This document shows, piece after piece, positions 55,200-57,603 of a stretch of DNA of 57,603 bases (positions within the stretch are counted from its first letter, which is position 1; every line of letters starts with the position of its first letter). The stretch lies in contig JBCCIM010000017.1 in assembly GCA_039111535.1 (NCBI GenBank), forward strand, positions 1 to 57,603. Reading direction: 5' to 3'. This stretch comes from Bacteroidota bacterium. Lineage in GTDB: Bacteria > Bacteroidota > Rhodothermia > Rhodothermales > JAHQVL01. Both the position numbers and the translations under genes were made by a program. The notes beneath the pieces were generated by a model. The model saw only the letters and a list, made by a program, of their open reading frames with translations. It ran no database searches and was not told the origin of the DNA.

Positions 55200-55285
55200 G
55201 TATGCATGGAATGCACATGGTGCGTGTTATAAGCATGCACGGCAATCAAAATACGCTGAAAACGACTTTAAACGATGGCAGATAA

Positions 55286-55555
55286 ATGACCGGTGACAGG
55301 CACGCAGTTATCATAAAATACGCCACTCTATTGGGTTCATTATTCGGCGTTGCTATGGTGGTCTGCATTCACCTTAGAATAAGCAGCAGTAAGTACCTGT
55401 ATCTTTTTTTGCTTGCCATAATGCTCTGTTTTCTTATGACAAGGAGAACCATAAAGCAGGTTTCATACTGGGAGCTATCGCTGTCATCATTACTAATTGT
55501 CCTTGTAGCATCAGCAATTGTCTTGCTCTACCTTGGGGTAGCATTTATGTGGTAG
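55286..55555 (+). CDS. Small membrane protein of unknown function
   Basis: This 89-residue protein has three hydrophobic segments (about 10-30, 37-52 and 65-87), with basic residues between the second and third (TRRTIKQ). No family recognised. It lies 86 bp after yceI on the same strand, with no terminator seen between, and could be cotranscribed from the MarR-controlled promoter. Ribosome site weak (GATGGCAG upstream). Confidence 0.55.
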   Translation: MTGDRHAVIIKYATLLGSLFGVAMVVCIHLRISSSKYLYLFLLAIMLCFLMTRRTIKQVSYWELSLSSLLIVLVASAIVLLYLGVAFMW

Positions 55556-55781
55556 ACTCAGTTGCTAATTTTGGTAAATGTTCTTTGATATCAAGTGGAA
55601 TGGATAAACGAACAGCGAAGGTGTTTGTAAATGAGCTGCCTGGGCGTTCCAAATTGTAGTCTAGCCTTGCTATTCGTATTATTGGGGCGTGAGAAGTGGC
55701 CGAGTTAGTCTTACGGCGGCTTTTGCAAAATCAAAAAATCACCCGTTTGCTGCCATTATCACAAATCCTGATGATGACCAC

Positions 55782-55830
55782 TTGACATTTCGTTGGCTGT
55801 GCAACTATATTTAATTGTTGCTTGTGCAAC
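55782..55830 (+). promoter_or_regulatory. marR promoter with two directly repeated operator sites
   Basis: TTGACA (55782-55787) and TATATT (55806-55811) are 18 bp apart, the same layout as before yceI. GTTGGCTGTGCAAC (55792-55805) fills the spacer and abuts the -10 box. A second copy, GTTGCTTGTGCAAC, is at 55817-55830, 25 bp on. The marR ATG follows at 55844, so the gene should repress itself. Confidence 0.82.
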
Positions 55831-55843
55831 GTAACAAGCAACA

Positions 55844-56284
55844 ATGAAGAAAATCCCGCCTGCACTCGATGATGCAATGCCGTTTAATGTTTACCGGCTG
55901 GCTTTGCTTTTTCGAAGAGAGCTGATGGATGCACTCTCCGAGTACAAGTTGACGCCAGAGCAGTGGCAGGTAATGCGGGTGCTTTGGGAAATCAGTGAAC
56001 CACTGAATCAGAATGACATTGCCCACATTACGTTACGGGACCGCCATACAACGTCGCGTATTGTCGCTCGGCTTCAACGCGACGGATGGGTAACAAAAAC
56101 GGTGGATCCTAATGATGCACGTGCCTCGCTTATTACGCTCACCGCTTCTGCTGAGAAAGTAAAAGCCGAAGTGCCTGCCAAGCTAATTGGGCGTTTTGAG
56201 CCAATATTTGAGCTGTTGGAAGAAGAAGAAAGCAAACAATTTTTGAGTACGCTCAAAAAGCTCAGAAGCTTTCTTGAAGCATAA
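55844..56284 (+). CDS. MarR-family regulator of the YceI/b561 regulon
   Basis: This 146-residue winged-helix protein has LTPEQWQVMRVLWE, the recognition helix RHTTSRIVARLQRDGWV and wing DPNDARASLITLTAS. Sites of the form GTTG-N6-CAAC lie before its own gene, before yceI and before the cytochrome b561 gene, so it likely controls all three. The ligand is unknown; no conserved OhrR-type N-terminal reactive cysteine is present, as the protein has no cysteine in that region, which argues against peroxide sensing by that mechanism. Confidence 0.9.
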   Translation: MKKIPPALDDAMPFNVYRLALLFRRELMDALSEYKLTPEQWQVMRVLWEISEPLNQNDIAHITLRDRHTTSRIVARLQRDGWVTKTVDPNDARASLITLTASAEKVKAEVPAKLIGRFEPIFELLEEEESKQFLSTLKKLRSFLEA

Positions 56285-56326
56285 ATAACCATTTTAGTAA
56301 GTGTCATGAATATCTTTGCATAATAA

Positions 56327-56368
56327 GTTGTCCGTGCAACTGTGTATTTTTAATGTTGTCTGTGCAAC
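56327..56368 (+). promoter_or_regulatory. Paired MarR operator sites before the cytochrome b561 gene
   Basis: GTTGTCCGTGCAAC (56327-56340) and GTTGTCTGTGCAAC (56355-56368), 28 bp apart, match the sites before yceI and marR. The promoter is less clear here: TTGTCC with TAATGT 17 bp further is one reading. The start codon follows at 56403. Confidence 0.78.
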
Positions 56369-56402
56369 TTGTGTGATGAACACCTAACGATAAGGAAGAC
56401 CG

Positions 56403-56957
56403 ATGCTGTCCCAACGTACACCTGAGCAATATGGACTTAAAGCACAGCGCTACCACTGGCTTAGCGCTGTGCTAATCATCGCAATGATTCCGCTCGGAAT
56501 GATGATGCAAAATGTAGAGGCTGAAGCTACCAAAAGAATATTGTACAGGGGGCATATGATTATTGGTGCGTTAATCCTCCTCATCACAATTGCACGCATA
56601 GCTTGGGGAAGGAAAGACGTAAGCCCTGACCCACCTGAAGGGCTCCATGGAATACACCTGAGGACATTCCATGCGACCCACGTGTTTCTGTACGTATTTA
56701 TTTTCGTGCTCACTTTTAGTGGTATAGCCATGCTGATCAGTAGTGGGATTGGTGATATACTCACAGGTGGTTCTGAAGCCCTAATCCCTACTGATCTCAG
56801 TGAAATTGCACCTGGTCGGGCCCATGGCATTGCTGCCAAAATTTACATCGCTCTACTTGTGGGCCATATCGGAGGTGTCGTGTTTCATCAGACGACCAAG
56901 TCGGACGTTCTGCATCGGATGGGGATTAATGTTAAAAAATCCAAACAGCGCAGCTAA
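56403..56957 (+). CDS. Cytochrome b561
   Basis: This 184-residue, four-helix membrane cytochrome carries histidines in positions expected for two b hemes: QRYHWL (H18) in helix 1, YRGHMIIG in helix 2, HATHVFLYV in helix 3 and LLVGHIGGVVFHQT in helix 4. It would pass electrons between quinol and periplasmic acceptors. AGGAAG precedes the ATG at five bases. Grouping with YceI is seen in many bacteria. Its stop overlaps the upstream ATG of the next frame. Confidence 0.92.
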   Translation: MLSQRTPEQYGLKAQRYHWLSAVLIIAMIPLGMMMQNVEAEATKRILYRGHMIIGALILLITIARIAWGRKDVSPDPPEGLHGIHLRTFHATHVFLYVFIFVLTFSGIAMLISSGIGDILTGGSEALIPTDLSEIAPGRAHGIAAKIYIALLVGHIGGVVFHQTTKSDVLHRMGINVKKSKQRS

Positions 56958-56968
56958 TGGAGGCGATA

Positions 56969-57433
56969 ATGAACACCAAAACTAAAATCAGGCGAACATG
57001 CGAAATGCTTTCTGTAATAGGCATGAGTGCATTCTGCGCGGTGATGTTCGCCGTTGCCTCAACGGCTCTTAGCTATTGGAAGAGCGTCCCTGTAGCAGAA
57101 TTTGCAAGCATTTTTGCCAAACAGGATGCTGATATCATGTCGATGATATCAACAGTGGTTGCACCCACCATGATTGCAATGGTGGCAACCGTGATCATGA
57201 ATTGGAAGCACAGTACGGTGCGCTATCTCTGGCTTGCTTCGGCGGCGGCATTTGCACTCGTTCTCATAGTAACGGTGCTCTATTTCGTCCCTAACAATAC
57301 CGCTTTTGCAACTGGTGAATTCCCGGTTGGTGAAGTAGCGGTTAAGCTTGATCAGTGGGGTAATGTCCATTGGCTAAGAATTGCTTTGGCAGCCATGCCA
57401 GCAGGCCGACTTTATCGCTGCCGTCGTTGTTGA
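56969..57433 (+). CDS. DUF1772 (anthrone oxygenase-like) membrane protein, cut at a sequence join
   Basis: ATG 56969 has GGAGG at six bases and is preferred to the ATG at 56957, which overlaps the previous stop. Four-helix DUF1772 pattern with FVPNNTAFATGEFPVGEV and WGNVHWLRIALA is seen up to about residue 142. The normal last helix would follow, but from about 57,400 the DNA changes to an unrelated polyketide-synthase gene on the other strand, so the final residues (GRLYRCRRC) are not genuine. It forms an operon with cytochrome b561. Confidence 0.65.
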   Translation: MNTKTKIRRTCEMLSVIGMSAFCAVMFAVASTALSYWKSVPVAEFASIFAKQDADIMSMISTVVAPTMIAMVATVIMNWKHSTVRYLWLASAAAFALVLIVTVLYFVPNNTAFATGEFPVGEVAVKLDQWGNVHWLRIALAAMPAGRLYRCRRC

Positions 57434-57603
57434 CCGCCGAGCCGCGAATCACGGCGTGCACGTGATCGCCGTCGGCCAGGGCGCGCTCGAGTGGCTTTAA
57501 CACCACGATCCCAACGCCGTTGCCGAACAGGGTGCCGCGCCCGTCGGAATCGAAGGCACGGCAGTGCCCGTCCGGCGAGGCGATGCCGCCCGGCTGGTGG
57601 CGA
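57403..57603 (-). CDS. Polyketide-synthase ketosynthase fragment (foreign end of the contig)
   Basis: Read on the minus strand from 57602, the frame gives GGIASPDGHCRAFD, GRGTLFGNGVGIVVLKPLE and AVIRGSAVNNDGSDKVG, the typical stretch of a type I PKS beta-ketoacyl synthase between the active-site cysteine and the second histidine. Conservation stops right after DKVG, where KS proteins continue with a Y/F-T-A-P-type motif. Base composition is far more GC-rich than the neighbouring genes. Incomplete at both ends. A chimeric read or contig join is more likely than a real neighbour. Confidence 0.8.

Noticed and set aside
55600-55780. Short frames between the small membrane protein and marR (for example a 25-codon frame near 55,630)
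   Set aside because: No ribosome site, no conserved pattern, and they end in or near the promoter; more likely noncoding or a decayed remnant.

Overview
The window looks like one contig from a marine-type, polysaccharide-degrading, Gram-negative bacterium related to Bacteroidota/Rhodothermota. This placement is inference. It rests on two secreted proteins with C-terminal type IX secretion sorting domains (YPNPF motif), a TonB-type outer-membrane barrel with a CarboxypepD_reg-like plug extension, many lipoproteins with LAGC/LPGC/LVGC lipoboxes, sulfatases, alginate-type lyases, and a striking excess of the hexamer GCCGGC. No rRNA, tRNA or CRISPR array was seen.

Layout. 0-3.2 kb: a leftward sugar/polyol ABC importer (two permeases, one binding lipoprotein). 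3.6-12.5 kb: a rightward alginate/uronate locus with a heparinase-type lyase broken at its 3' end, a TRAP importer whose binding protein lacks its N-terminal half, a FadR-type regulator, KDPG aldolase, KDG kinase and a two-domain PL6 lyase lipoprotein. Lyases would cut the polymer outside the cytoplasm, TRAP would import the uronates, and KdgK plus Eda would yield pyruvate and glyceraldehyde-3-phosphate. No unsaturated-uronate (DEH) reductase is visible. 12.5-16.1 kb: a MarR regulator divergent from hppD, with a clear tandem operator on the hppD promoter, then a succinate-semialdehyde-type dehydrogenase. 16-19.7 kb: an outer-membrane barrel and an NAD(P)-binding protein. 19.7-20.1 kb: a MITE-like element with terminal inverted repeats. 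20.1-23.2 kb: a tightly overlapping leftward operon with two SDR proteins, a DehI-type dehalogenase and a type II haloacid dehalogenase. 23.3-29.6 kb: two divergent sulfatases, a DUF1080 protein, a 33-codon membrane ORF and a GH5-CBM6-T9SS glycoside hydrolase.

29.7-46.5 kb is mostly housekeeping and general metabolism: DUF2461, M20 amidohydrolase, DUF58, NhaA, an APC permease fused to an EIIA-like and a TrkA_C-like domain, pyrR-pyrB, a hybrid histidine kinase, citrate synthase, an HtrA-like protease, a malectin-T9SS protein, a lone HsdR_N-type protein and a CysQ/HAL2 phosphatase. 46.5-54.3 kb: aminotransferase, SemiSWEET, a tail-fibre-like secreted protein, DUF1572, a degenerate SDR, a DoxX-like protein, an ECF sigma factor and a histidine kinase.

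54.4-57.4 kb is the most coherent regulatory unit: YceI, a small membrane protein, a MarR regulator, cytochrome b561 and a DUF1772-like protein. Paired GTTG-N6-CAAC-type sites lie upstream of yceI, marR and the b561 gene, and in the first two they overlap near-consensus TTGACA/TATATT promoters. I read this as a MarR-controlled membrane redox or stress regulon.

Two joins deserve suspicion. At about 5,268 the lyase runs straight into the middle of the TRAP binding-protein gene. At about 57,400 the sequence switches abruptly to a GC-rich polyketide-synthase ketosynthase fragment on the other strand. The second is probably an assembly chimera; the first may be a real deletion or a misassembly.
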